From Verrucomicrobia bacterium 12-59-8 (GTDB lineage Bacteria; Verrucomicrobiota; Verrucomicrobiae; Verrucomicrobiales; Verrucomicrobiaceae): 23,078 bases of DNA. Position numbers and translations under genes: made by a program. The stretch covers positions 1 through 23,078 of the forward strand of contig NCCR01000064.1 of the NCBI GenBank assembly GCA_002279765.1. The letters run 5' to 3'. A model generated the notes under the pieces. It made no database searches, had not been told where the DNA came from, and was given only the letters and a program-made list of their open reading frames with translations. Within the stretch, counting starts at the first letter, position 1. Every line of letters begins with the position of its first letter. Shown one piece after another: positions 7,811 through 15,940 of the stretch.

Positions 7811-9567
7811 GCCTTGTCCGTGTAAAACACCATCGGCAGGCTCAGGTGTTCCCTGTCACCCACGGTCTGCCCGACGAGCGGAATGAGGTTTTTGAAGGGA
7901 AACTCAGGGCTGGGAGAAAAATCTCGGTCGAAGGCGAGCATGGGGCCGCGAACGATGAGATCGCGCCACTCGGCATAGGGGCCGGTGTAGATGTCGGTGA
8001 TGCGCTCGACTTTGGCAGAAACGGGCGTCATGACGAAACCTGCCAGCTTTACTCCCCGTGCTTCAGCTTTTGATTTCATGACTTCATAGTCGCCGCGCTG
8101 GACGCAAAGATCCACGCAGGGCACATCCCCATACCAGGCGACGAAGGCGGGCGAATCCGAAATGAGGAACTCGTTCTTCTCGGTGAGCAAGCGCAGGATG
8201 GAAACACGTTCCGGCAGGAAGGGCGGCCAGTGTGGCGGGATTTTGCCACCCATGGTGAGACCGAATTTTATCACCACGGGCAGATTCACCGCCATGGGCA
8301 GCGCGGTGATGAGCAATGCCACCAGCGGCGCGCCCCAGCGTGCCATGAAATCACCGGACATCTGAAAGCGAGACCACAGCACCACCAGCATCGCCGCACC
8401 AAAGGTACACATGGCGGGCATGAGCACGATGTAGAGGGCGTTGTCGTCCTTCTCTTTGTCGGCCAGACCGAGGAGCCCCATGCCGATGGTCATACAGACG
8501 AAAACAACCGTCAGCGTCCAGCGCGCGGAAGCCGCATCCGCCTTGCGAAAGCGATGCATGAGGGCCAGAAAAAAGAGCAGGGCTGGCACGACATACCCCA
8601 GATGTGCGATGAGCAGCCCCAGATGATCCTGCCAGTTGAGGCCGACGCGCCGCAGTAGATCATCCATCTGCAGCAGCGGCACGCTGGGTGAGAAATCACG
8701 CAGCAGTGAATCATACGCCGCGGCGGAGGACTGTGCTTGAAACAGGGCCTTGATGCCGCCGAGCGGATCGCCGCAGAGCTGGGCGTTCCACCAGCCCCAG
8801 GCGGTGAGTGTCAGCACCGGGGACAAGGCCACCACGATGGCTCCGGCCCTGCTGCGTGGGAGAAACACCGCGAGGCCGATGATGATCCCCAGCACGATCC
8901 ACAGGGCCATCCAGTGAGTGAGCACCATCAGCGAGCAGACGATTCCCAGCAGCGTGAGCTGCACAAACATGCCGCGATTTTCCACCGCACGGCCCGCCGC
9001 CGAGGCATACAGACGAAACGCCAGCGCAAACAACAGCACCAGCAGCGCGCGCGGCGCACCGCTGACCATCAGCTCCCAGGCCGGCTCGCAGACGAGCAGC
9101 GCGATAGCCGCGATGGCGGCGACTTGTTCATCAAACAACCGCCTTGCAGCGCCGTGCGTGAAAAAAATCGTCAGCAGATACCACGTCACGCCGAAACACG
9201 CGATCACACGGTCCATGAGAAACACCGCCCCGCCGGTCGCCGGATCATACACCTCCCAGCGCTTCATGAAACGAAATGCCACCGACCACAGCAACGGCTG
9301 GAGCGGTGGCTGTACGGTCTCCGGCATGGCCATCGGTGTGGGCTGCTTCTGCGCCGACTCCATCTGCGCCCAGGCGTACGGCTCGATCACGTGCGTCTGG
9401 TAAGACCCGGTGCGGGCGATCTGCCGCGCGAGCTGCGCCTGATTCATGCCTTCAGCACTGCTCAGGCCGCGAAAGGTCACAAACACATGCAGCAGCGCCA
9501 TGACGATGGCGGCGGCATAAAACACCAGTCGAAGCAAAGCGCCGGAGCCGGAGGAGTTGGAAGACAT
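7792..9567 (-). CDS. Polytopic GT-C-like membrane protein (GT39/ArnT-like)
   Basis: This 591-residue integral membrane protein has about 10-11 hydrophobic helices, the first at residues ~10-32 and the rest spread to about residue 430, followed by a soluble tail of ~150 residues. The first periplasmic loop has acidic and polar residues (SSAEGMNQAQLARQIARTGSY) in the place where GT-C lipid-sugar transferases such as GT39 and ArnT carry their catalytic acid. That fits a dolichol/undecaprenyl-phosphate-sugar-dependent transferase, but the match is by general pattern only. I prefer the ATG at 9567; a GTG at 9615 is also possible and would start 3 bases after the upstream stop. Transcription is probably from upstream of the Mrr/bactofilin gene. 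It could be a membrane protein of another kind. Confidence 0.7.
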   Translation of the reverse strand: MSSNSSGSGALLRLVFYAAAIVMALLHVFVTFRGLSSAEGMNQAQLARQIARTGSYQTHVIEPYAWAQMESAQKQPTPMAMPETVQPPLQPLLWSVAFRFMKRWEVYDPATGGAVFLMDRVIACFGVTWYLLTIFFTHGAARRLFDEQVAAIAAIALLVCEPAWELMVSGAPRALLVLLFALAFRLYASAAGRAVENRGMFVQLTLLGIVCSLMVLTHWMALWIVLGIIIGLAVFLPRSRAGAIVVALSPVLTLTAWGWWNAQLCGDPLGGIKALFQAQSSAAAYDSLLRDFSPSVPLLQMDDLLRRVGLNWQDHLGLLIAHLGYVVPALLFFLALMHRFRKADAASARWTLTVVFVCMTIGMGLLGLADKEKDDNALYIVLMPAMCTFGAAMLVVLWSRFQMSGDFMARWGAPLVALLITALPMAVNLPVVIKFGLTMGGKIPPHWPPFLPERVSILRLLTEKNEFLISDSPAFVAWYGDVPCVDLCVQRGDYEVMKSKAEARGVKLAGFVMTPVSAKVERITDIYTGPYAEWRDLIVRGPMLAFDRDFSPSPEFPFKNLIPLVGQTVGDREHLSLPMVFYTDKARSVKK

Positions 9568-9618
9568 GGGCGTTACATGCCACAGGCGGCCCCTGCGTGC
9601 CAAGAACGATCTCACGCC

Positions 9619-10557
9619 TCACTGATGCGGCTCGAAGACAACCCAAGCACACTCGAGGCGCCCGTCCGCGCCCGCACAGCGCCAGTGCCAACGCACCGCA
9701 GGCTTTACAAACGACCCCAGCTCCCCTTCCAGAATGCGGAACTGCCCCAGCAGCTCGCCGCCATCACGCACCACGAGGGAGCGGGCAGCCACCGTGCCTG
9801 ACAATGTGCCGCCTTTTTCCAAGATCACGGGGCCTTCACACACGAAGTCCCCCGAGGCATGGCCCGCGACCGTGATCGAGCGCGCCCGTACCTCCTGTAA
9901 AAACGTCACTTCACAGCCGGCAGTCACTTCGAGGCGGTCGCAGACGATGCTGTCAGCGATGAGTCCGTCCATGTCGATCGTGCGTGAAGGCAGTTCCAGA
10001 AATTCCTGCTCGATGCGCTGCAGCTTTTTCATGCAGATCGGGCAGGAAGGCGTGGTAAAGTCGCCCGCAGTGGTAATGACGAAGAGAAAATCCCTTTTAG
10101 CATCTGGGAGCGCCCTCAGGGCGGCATCCAGCGCGACCGCATCCACCGCTTCAATGCGCAGTTCCTGTGCCGTGCTCAGCGCCGCCGGGCTGAAGCCTGC
10201 AGGCGCGATCAAAATACCGCGGGTGTCGCGCGCAGTGCGCACCTCCTGCGCAAAACGATGCACCGTCTCAGGCGTGGCTCCCCATTCGTTCCATGGGGCG
10301 GTCTTCACCATGGCACGCCGCGCTTTAGCCGACCGGGGCTCCTCAATCATGCCAAACAGCACTGCAGAGTCCGGCATGATGCGCGATCCGGCCAGTTCGC
10401 AGCCCGCCGCAGCCGCAATTGCACGCGCCAGGTCCGAGATGCGCGCCCAGTCCAGGGCTGCGATCAGCTCTGGCGACCACCCGGCCAGCCGGTCCACACC
10501 ACCACTCGGCCGCAGCGAAAATCCTGCTTCTTCGAGAGTGACAAACGGATCGAGCAT
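9619..10557 (-). CDS. Degenerate Mrr-like endonuclease domain fused to bactofilin-like beta-helix
   Basis: This 312-residue protein is read from the ATG at 10557; the frame is open to 10656, so longer starts exist. Residues ~28-148 resemble the Mrr/type IV restriction endonuclease core: a WSPELIAALDWARISDLARAIAAA helix, a PD at 62-63, a Lys85 in the place of the Q-x-K lysine, and ILIAPAGFSPAALSTAQ (115-131), which matches the usual GxFTxxA strand. The G-G-x-D part is missing, so cleavage activity is doubtful. A single CPIC knuckle (172-175) follows. Residues ~190-280 are short beta-strand repeats with regularly spaced Gly and hydrophobic residues, as in bactofilins and other polymer-forming cytoskeletal proteins. 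It may be a scaffold rather than a nuclease. It is divergent from metX and probably cotranscribed with the downstream membrane protein gene. Domain calls are by eye. Confidence 0.65.
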   Translation of the reverse strand: MLDPFVTLEEAGFSLRPSGGVDRLAGWSPELIAALDWARISDLARAIAAAAGCELAGSRIMPDSAVLFGMIEEPRSAKARRAMVKTAPWNEWGATPETVHRFAQEVRTARDTRGILIAPAGFSPAALSTAQELRIEAVDAVALDAALRALPDAKRDFLFVITTAGDFTTPSCPICMKKLQRIEQEFLELPSRTIDMDGLIADSIVCDRLEVTAGCEVTFLQEVRARSITVAGHASGDFVCEGPVILEKGGTLSGTVAARSLVVRDGGELLGQFRILEGELGSFVKPAVRWHWRCAGADGRLECAWVVFEPHQ

Positions 10558-10739
10558 GGGTGGGGGGCTAGGTACGGAAGATGGACGGCTGAATTTAACC
10601 ATGGACGGCGGCACCAAAGCACATTCAAACCGGGCACCAACCAACCATTGATCCAACCATCCGGCAATCGGACCTTCAACATCTCACTGCGAGCAATCCG
10701 CCTTGCCGCATCTCCAAAACCCTGTTTCTTCCGCCACTC
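10558..10739. other. Divergent intergenic region upstream of metX
   Basis: This 182-base region lies between the minus-strand Mrr/bactofilin gene and metX. It must carry at least the metX promoter. I looked for SAM- or SAH-riboswitch-like folds because metX is often controlled by them and saw none, nor a clear -35/-10 pair. Part of it may be coding if the minus-strand gene starts at 10602 or 10656. Confidence 0.4.
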
Positions 10740-11945
10740 ATGTCGAAGGCCGTCAAAACAGCAGAAACGAAATTTTTTCATACCGGTAGCGCCAAAGAAC
10801 CGTTCACGTTCGCCTCCGGTGCTCAACTACCTGAAATCACGGTCGCCTACGAAACCTACGGCAAGCTCAACGCCGCCAAATCGAACGCCATTCTGCTGTT
10901 TCACGCCCTCTCAGGCAGCCAGCATGCGGCGGGCATCACCACCGAGGTGCCAAACACGGATAACCGCTGGACGGAAGACATTCACAACGGCTGGTGGGAT
11001 ATGTTCATCGGCCCCGACAAGGCGCTCGATACCAAGCGGTACTTCATCATCTGCGCGAACTACCTCGGCGGTTGCTACGGCAGCAGCGGGCCCGCTTCGA
11101 TCAATCCCGCTACCGGCACCCCCTACGGCAGCACCTTTCCAGAGGTGCGCTCCAGGGATGTCGTGAAGTCCCAGCTCGCCCTGCTCGACGGCCTCGGCAT
11201 CAAAACACTCCATGCCGTCATGGGTGCCTCCGTCGGCGGTCTGCTGGCGATCAATCTTGCCACCCTGCATCCCGAGCGTGTCAAACTCGTCGTCCCCATC
11301 GCCAGCGGCTGCCGCACCACAGTGCTCACGCGTCTCACGCTGTTCGAGCAGGTGCTCGCCATCGAAAACGATCCGCACTTCCGGGGCGGTGACTATTATG
11401 AAGACAAGGCGCCCGAGTACGGGCTGGCCTTGGCACGCATGATCAGCCACAAGACCTTCGTGCATCTCGACGCCATTGAGCGCCGAGCGCGCCAGGATGT
11501 GAAGGCTAGCGGCGCTTCACTCTCGTGGTATCGTGTCCAGCACAACGTCGAGAGCTACATGTTGCACCAGGGCAAGAAATTCGTGAAACGCTTCGATGCC
11601 AACACCTACCTGCGCATCGCCGACATGTGGCTGCGCTACGATCCTCTCGGGGATGCTGGAGTGAAAACGTATGCCGAGCTGTTCGCCCGCAGCGCCGCCG
11701 CCGGGCAGCACTACCTCGTCTTCAGCATCGACAGCGATTTCTGCTTCTACCCCGAGGAGCAGGCGGAACTCGTCAGCCACCTTGAAAAAGCCGAAGTGTC
11801 GAACATGCATATCACTGTACACTCGGACAAAGGTCACGACTCCTTCCTGCTGGAACCGCAGCTCTACACCCCGCATCTCTCGTTCACGCTTGATGGCCGC
11901 TGGAACAAGGGCTCGTTGGATCGTCCGGTGCAGGAAGTCGAATAA
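10740..11945 (+). CDS. metX: Homoserine O-acetyltransferase family (MetX)
   Basis: This 401-residue protein of the MetX alpha/beta-hydrolase family transfers an acyl group, usually acetyl from acetyl-CoA, to the hydroxyl of L-homoserine in methionine biosynthesis. Visible landmarks are ITVAYETYGKLN (33-44), FHALSGSQHAAG (54-65), GGCYGSSGP (110-118), nucleophile Ser164 in GASVGG, the acid Asp333 in DSDFCFYPEEQ, and His366 in GHDSFLL. Length fits the family. The usual GGSMGG elbow is GASVGG here. Some MetX proteins use succinyl-CoA or act on serine, which motif reading cannot separate. metW, a frequent partner, is not adjacent. A metallo-hydrolase gene starts 5 bases downstream. Family is sure; acyl specificity is not. 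Confidence 0.92.
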   Translation: MSKAVKTAETKFFHTGSAKEPFTFASGAQLPEITVAYETYGKLNAAKSNAILLFHALSGSQHAAGITTEVPNTDNRWTEDIHNGWWDMFIGPDKALDTKRYFIICANYLGGCYGSSGPASINPATGTPYGSTFPEVRSRDVVKSQLALLDGLGIKTLHAVMGASVGGLLAINLATLHPERVKLVVPIASGCRTTVLTRLTLFEQVLAIENDPHFRGGDYYEDKAPEYGLALARMISHKTFVHLDAIERRARQDVKASGASLSWYRVQHNVESYMLHQGKKFVKRFDANTYLRIADMWLRYDPLGDAGVKTYAELFARSAAAGQHYLVFSIDSDFCFYPEEQAELVSHLEKAEVSNMHITVHSDKGHDSFLLEPQLYTPHLSFTLDGRWNKGSLDRPVQEVE

Positions 11946-11950
11946 CTCCC

Positions 11951-12733
11951 ATGTCCATGCAACTCACATTCCTCGGCACCGGCACTTCAGTCGGCATTCC
12001 GGTGATTGGCTGTGACTGCGCGGTGTGTCGCAGCACGGACCCCAAGGACAAGCGACTGCGCAGCTCCGTTTACATCCACACGCCGGAGGCGGCGTGGGTG
12101 GTGGATACGGGGCCGGATTTCCGCATGCAGTGCCTGCGCGAAAACATTCGCAGCCTGGATGCCGCGATCTTCACGCATCCGCATATGGACCACCTCACCG
12201 GCTTCGATGATCTGCGTCGTTTCACCACCGAGGCGGATCATTTTCTGCCAATCTACGGCACGCCGGAGTGCCTCGCCGTGCTGGAGCGCATGTTCATCTA
12301 CGCATTCAATGGGGAAAACCGTTATCGTGGCTATTTGAAGCCCTTTCCGAAACCGATTCACGGCCCGTTTCATCTGGGCGAGACAACCATCACCCCCCTG
12401 CCCGTGCAGCACGGCAAGGTGGACACCATCGGCTTTCTCTTCTCACGCGGCGGAAAAAAACTCTGTGCCTACATTCCGGACTGCAAAACGCTGCTGCCCC
12501 AGTCGCTCGAAGCACTAAGAGGGGTCGATACGCTCATCATCGACGCTCTGCGCCACACGCCACACCCCACGCACATGTGCTTTGAAGAAAGCCTGGCCGT
12601 GCAGAGAGAACTCCGGCCGCGCCAGACTTGGTTCACCCACATCCAGTGCGAGATCATGCACTCGGTGGAAGATCCCAAACTGCCCCCGGGCGTGAACATC
12701 GCCTATGACGGGCTAAAACTGGAGTGGGTTTGA
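11951..12733 (+). CDS. PhnP-like metallo-beta-lactamase-fold hydrolase
   Basis: This 260-residue MBL-fold hydrolase is similar to the PhnP group of cyclic phosphodiesterases. The N-terminus has FLGTGTSVGIPVIGC and a Cys-rich CDCAVC segment (21-26) typical of PhnP-like proteins. The metal motif is THPHMDH (75-81); further ligands are probably His154 (PVQHG), Asp177 (YIPDCK) and His230 (FTHIQ). It may cleave a cyclic phosphodiester or act in nucleotide or RNA-fragment turnover; no phosphonate genes are nearby, so a carbon-phosphorus lyase role is unlikely. A second Met at residue 3 is an alternative start. It follows metX by 5 bases and precedes the TIGR03790 gene closely, so it shares their transcript. 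Superfamily is sure; substrate unknown. Confidence 0.88.
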   Translation: MSMQLTFLGTGTSVGIPVIGCDCAVCRSTDPKDKRLRSSVYIHTPEAAWVVDTGPDFRMQCLRENIRSLDAAIFTHPHMDHLTGFDDLRRFTTEADHFLPIYGTPECLAVLERMFIYAFNGENRYRGYLKPFPKPIHGPFHLGETTITPLPVQHGKVDTIGFLFSRGGKKLCAYIPDCKTLLPQSLEALRGVDTLIIDALRHTPHPTHMCFEESLAVQRELRPRQTWFTHIQCEIMHSVEDPKLPPGVNIAYDGLKLEWV

Positions 12734-12772
12734 AATAACTACGTGCGATCAGGAATGACACATGAAGCTCCT

Positions 12773-12883
12773 ATGACGAATGACGAGCCGCGCGTTGTTC
12801 CTGTGAGATCAAACTTGCAGAGAATTCATCTCGTGATTCGGGCTTCGTCATTCCTTTGTCCTTCCGCATTCGTCATTCGTCAT
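12773..12883. repeat. Inverted repeat with PVC-type ATGACGAATGACG arms
   Basis: A perfect 13-base inverted repeat, ATGACGAATGACG at 12773-12785 and its complement at 12871-12883, encloses 85 bases that hold further CGTCATT-like units near the right arm (from 12845). Short reiterated elements of this kind recur across PVC genomes, according to general knowledge of these genomes. The element covers the presumed start and signal-peptide n-region of the TIGR03790 gene, and the left-arm ATG is a candidate start codon. Confidence 0.6.
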
Positions 12884-14431
12884 TTTTGCATCGTCCTCCT
12901 TCTGCTGGCATTCACGCTTTCCGCTCGCGCCCAGCTCATCGCCGATTGGGACGCCACTGCGGAAACCGCCGTCGTTTTCAATCTTGATTTCCCCGGCTCC
13001 GCCGAACTCGCCGCCTACTATGCCGAACAACGCCACATTCCCAAGGAGCGCGTCATCGGCCTGCGCTGCTCACAGGAGGATTCCATCTCACGCGGAGAGT
13101 TTGAGGCCCAGCTGCGTGGCCCGCTGCTGCAGCTCTTTGAGTCCAGGCATTGGTGGAATGCCGAGCCCCCCCTGCCTGGCAAACCGCTCACGGGCGACGG
13201 CATTCCATCCACCACGACCCCGTCCGGCAAGGTTCGCGTTCTGGTGCTCATGCGCGGCGTACCTTTTCAAATCCGCCGGGCAGCGCAAAAGCCCAAACAA
13301 TCGCAGGAAGACGAAGCCAGTGTCGATTCCGAACTGACTGTGCTCGGCCTCACCAAACCGCCTGTCCAAGGTGGCCTGCGCAATCCCTACTTTGATCAGC
13401 AGACGCGCTTCCCCAGCGCTCAAAACTCCTCTGGAATCCTGATCGTCGGCAGACTCGACGGGCCTGATGACCCAACTGTGAAACGTATGATCGACGATGC
13501 AATCCATGCCGAGCAAACCGGCCTGCTTGGCCGCGCCGTCATTGATCTCGCCCAAAAATCCGGCGCGTATCAGCAGGGTGAAGACTGGCTCAAGAACAGT
13601 GCCGATTCATATCGCCGTGCAGGCATCCCCGTGTTCATTGACCGCTCCGAAAACGTGCTGCGTGATGACTGGCCGCTACCTGATACGATTTTCTACTTCG
13701 GCTGGTACACCGATCACATTGTCGGCGCGCTGGCATCCCCCACGTTTCATTTCAAGCGCGGAGCCATCGCCTGCCATCTGCATTCGTTCAGCGCCAGCAT
13801 TATCCGCTCTCATGACCAGGCCTGGGCCGGCCCGCTGCTCTCGCACGGGGCCGCCGTGACCTTTGGCAATGTGTTTGAGCCCTACCTCGCGCTCACACTG
13901 CACTTTGACATTTTCAACCGGCGCCTCCTCGACGGCTTCACCATCGGCGAGGCTGCATGGAATGCCACGCCAGCGCTGTCGTGGATGAACGTGGTCCTGG
14001 GAGACCCCTTGTACCGCCCCTTTGGCAAAGGCATCGGGGGCAAGCTCGGCGAAGGGCCCGACCGCGATTATGCGCTCTATCAAGGCATGGCACTGCGTCT
14101 GGCGGGTGAGCCTGATGGCCACATCAAGACCGCGCTCACTGAGTTTGCCGAAAAGCGTCAAAGACCACGCCTCCTCGAACTCACCGCACTGCTCTCCGCG
14201 CTTCAATCCAAACTCCCGCAGGCCATCGACCTGCTAGAACACGCCGAATCCACCACCCAGGATCCTGCCGACCTGCTGCGTTTGCAATTGTACCGCGCCG
14301 AAATGCTCCGCCGCAGTGAAAAAGCTGATGCTGCACGCACCCTGCTGCGTGAGGTGCTCAAAGACGACCGCTTCAAGGAGCAACCCGCCCGAACTGCTGC
14401 TGAAACCCTGCTCAAGGACCTGGGCGGATGA
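12773..14431 (+). CDS. TIGR03790 family exported protein
   Basis: The protein fits the TIGR03790 family of large exported proteins with unknown function: VVFNLDFPGSAELAAYYAEQ close to the mature N-terminus, IPKERVIGL, VLVLMRGVPFQI, and HSFSASIIRS with SHGAAVTFGNVFEPYL later. The C-terminal ~130 residues are helical and TPR-like. A hydrophobic core (CIVLLLLAFTLSARA) ends a signal peptide just before QLIADW. The start is uncertain: GTG 12743, ATG 12755, ATG 12773 and GTG 12833 are all in frame, and the first ~40 codons overlap a repeat. I give the ATG at 12773 (552 residues). The gene follows the MBL hydrolase within tens of bases. Function unknown; family good. Confidence 0.85.
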   Translation: MTNDEPRVVPVRSNLQRIHLVIRASSFLCPSAFVIRHFCIVLLLLAFTLSARAQLIADWDATAETAVVFNLDFPGSAELAAYYAEQRHIPKERVIGLRCSQEDSISRGEFEAQLRGPLLQLFESRHWWNAEPPLPGKPLTGDGIPSTTTPSGKVRVLVLMRGVPFQIRRAAQKPKQSQEDEASVDSELTVLGLTKPPVQGGLRNPYFDQQTRFPSAQNSSGILIVGRLDGPDDPTVKRMIDDAIHAEQTGLLGRAVIDLAQKSGAYQQGEDWLKNSADSYRRAGIPVFIDRSENVLRDDWPLPDTIFYFGWYTDHIVGALASPTFHFKRGAIACHLHSFSASIIRSHDQAWAGPLLSHGAAVTFGNVFEPYLALTLHFDIFNRRLLDGFTIGEAAWNATPALSWMNVVLGDPLYRPFGKGIGGKLGEGPDRDYALYQGMALRLAGEPDGHIKTALTEFAEKRQRPRLLELTALLSALQSKLPQAIDLLEHAESTTQDPADLLRLQLYRAEMLRRSEKADAARTLLREVLKDDRFKEQPARTAAETLLKDLGG

Positions 14432-14527
14432 AATCTCCCTAGCAGAGATTGCGGCGAAAGTGGCAGTCTTTGCTAAAACCCGACACCCATCGAGCGTTTG
14501 ATCGTAGCCGCATACTCCCACCAACCC

Positions 14528-15940
14528 ATGAAGATCACCACCATCGCTCTGTTGTTACTTTGCCTGACCCTCGAGGCCAGCGCTGAAATCCGCATCTGGA
14601 AGGACTCCTCGGGCACCCACGAAATCAAAGCTGAACTCGTCAGTGTGGCAGGAGGCAAAGTCACCCTGAAACGTGAAAACGGCGCCCTCTTCTCCTTGCC
14701 AATCACGTCTCTCAGCAAGGCGGATCAGGCGCTGCTCGCTGGAGGCTCCAACAGCGCGGGCGGCGGCGCTCCGGGTGACTGGCCGCAGTGGCGCGGCCCG
14801 GGCCGTGACGATGTCTCGAAGGAAACGGGGCTGCTTAAAAAGTGGCCCTCCGACGGTCCGAAGCGCCTGTGGGTGACTGAAGAAGCCGGGCTCGGCTATT
14901 CCGGTTTCGCCGTGGTCGGCGGCAAGCTTTATACCATGGGGTTGTACGATGCCGAAGAGAAGCTCATCTGCATTGACACCGCCACCGGCAAGAAGCTGTG
15001 GGAGACCGCCGTCGGCCCGATTTTGAAAAACGGCTGGGGGGATGGGCCACGTGCCACGCCCACTGTCGCCAACGGAATGGTCTATGCCACAAACGGCACC
15101 GGAGAAATCGTCTGCGCCGATGCAGCCACGGGCAAGGAAGTCTGGAAAAAAAGCCTCACCAAGGATCTCGGCGGCAAAATCCAGGGATGGGGCTACACCG
15201 AATCCCCGCTCGTAGATGGTGATCTTGTCATTGTAACTCCTGGCGGTGCCCAAGGCGCTGTCGCTGCATTGGATGCCAAGACCGGCAAGGTCGCATGGCA
15301 GACCAGCGACGTGACGGAGAACGCACAATATTCCTCCGTCATCCCTATCACCCAGGGTGGTGAACGCGAATACGTGCAGCTTCTCATGAACAGCATTCTG
15401 GGTGTCTCCAAAACGGGCAAGGTACTGTGGAAGACCGAATTTCCGGGCAAAACTGCTGTGATTCCAACCCCCATCTACAGCGACGGTCAGGTGTATGTGG
15501 CGGCTGGTTATGGCGTCGGCTGCAAGTCGGTGAAAATCGACGGCGGCAGCGTCACGGAGTTGTACTCCAACACCAACATGGTCAATCACCATGGCGGCGT
15601 GATTCTTATCGACGGCTTGCTCTATGGCCACTCCGACAAAGGCGGCTGGACTTGCCAGGATTTCAAAACCGGTGAAATCGTCTGGCAGGACAAAGGCATC
15701 GGCAAAGGCGCAGTGACTAGCGCGGACGGCAAGCTCTACTGCCTCAGTGAAAACGACGGCATGGTCGCCTTGGTGGAGGCTTCCAAGAAGGGCTGGCAGG
15801 AAGTCAGCAGCTTCAAGCTCGGAGCCACCTCCTCACAGCGCAATCCCAAGGGCAAAATCTGGACGCATCCCGTCATCAGCAATGGCAAGCTTTACCTGCG
15901 TGACCAGGAGTTCATTTCCTGCTACGATGTGAAAGGTTGA
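14528..15940 (+). CDS. SHD1 domain plus PQQ-like beta-propeller exported protein
   Basis: This 470-residue exported protein starts at ATG 14528, which gives a clean signal peptide (residues 1-19, ending ASA); the upstream in-frame codon at 14498 would spoil it. Residues ~20-70 (RIWKDSSGTHEIKAELVSV, then LPITSLSKADQALL) match the SHD1 domain known from yeast Sla1 and common in PVC exported proteins. A Gly/Ser linker follows. From DWPQWRGPGRDD (residue 84) on, WD-like PQQ repeats appear: LICIDTATGKKLWE, IVCADAATGKEVWKK, VAALDAKTGKVAWQ. The fold is a beta-propeller; whether it binds PQQ is not shown, and many such proteins are non-enzymatic. Its stop overlaps the next ATG. Confidence 0.9.
   Translation: MKITTIALLLLCLTLEASAEIRIWKDSSGTHEIKAELVSVAGGKVTLKRENGALFSLPITSLSKADQALLAGGSNSAGGGAPGDWPQWRGPGRDDVSKETGLLKKWPSDGPKRLWVTEEAGLGYSGFAVVGGKLYTMGLYDAEEKLICIDTATGKKLWETAVGPILKNGWGDGPRATPTVANGMVYATNGTGEIVCADAATGKEVWKKSLTKDLGGKIQGWGYTESPLVDGDLVIVTPGGAQGAVAALDAKTGKVAWQTSDVTENAQYSSVIPITQGGEREYVQLLMNSILGVSKTGKVLWKTEFPGKTAVIPTPIYSDGQVYVAAGYGVGCKSVKIDGGSVTELYSNTNMVNHHGGVILIDGLLYGHSDKGGWTCQDFKTGEIVWQDKGIGKGAVTSADGKLYCLSENDGMVALVEASKKGWQEVSSFKLGATSSQRNPKGKIWTHPVISNGKLYLRDQEFISCYDVKG
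15932..15936 (+). promoter_or_regulatory. Ribosome binding site AAAGG deciding the DUF1080 start
   Basis: AAAGG lies 3 bases before the ATG at 15940, within the end of the PQQ-protein gene. A TTG at 15937 is in frame, but the ATG is preferred. Confidence 0.45.

Noticed and set aside
8737..9801. Plus-strand open frame of 354 codons opposite the membrane protein
   Set aside because: The His/Arg/Gln-rich translation without domains is typical of antisense to a hydrophobic membrane protein.
10558..10739. SAM-type riboswitch upstream of metX
   Set aside because: No SAM-I, SAM-II or SAH-like conserved core or fold could be recognised in this spacer.
14432..14450. Hairpin AATCTC/GAGATT after the TIGR03790 gene
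   Set aside because: The stem is only 6 A/T-rich pairs with no following T run; too weak to call a terminator.
14555..15631. Minus-strand open frame (358 codons) opposite the PQQ-propeller gene
   Set aside because: The plus strand has a signal peptide, an SHD1 domain and clear PQQ repeats; the antisense frame has none.
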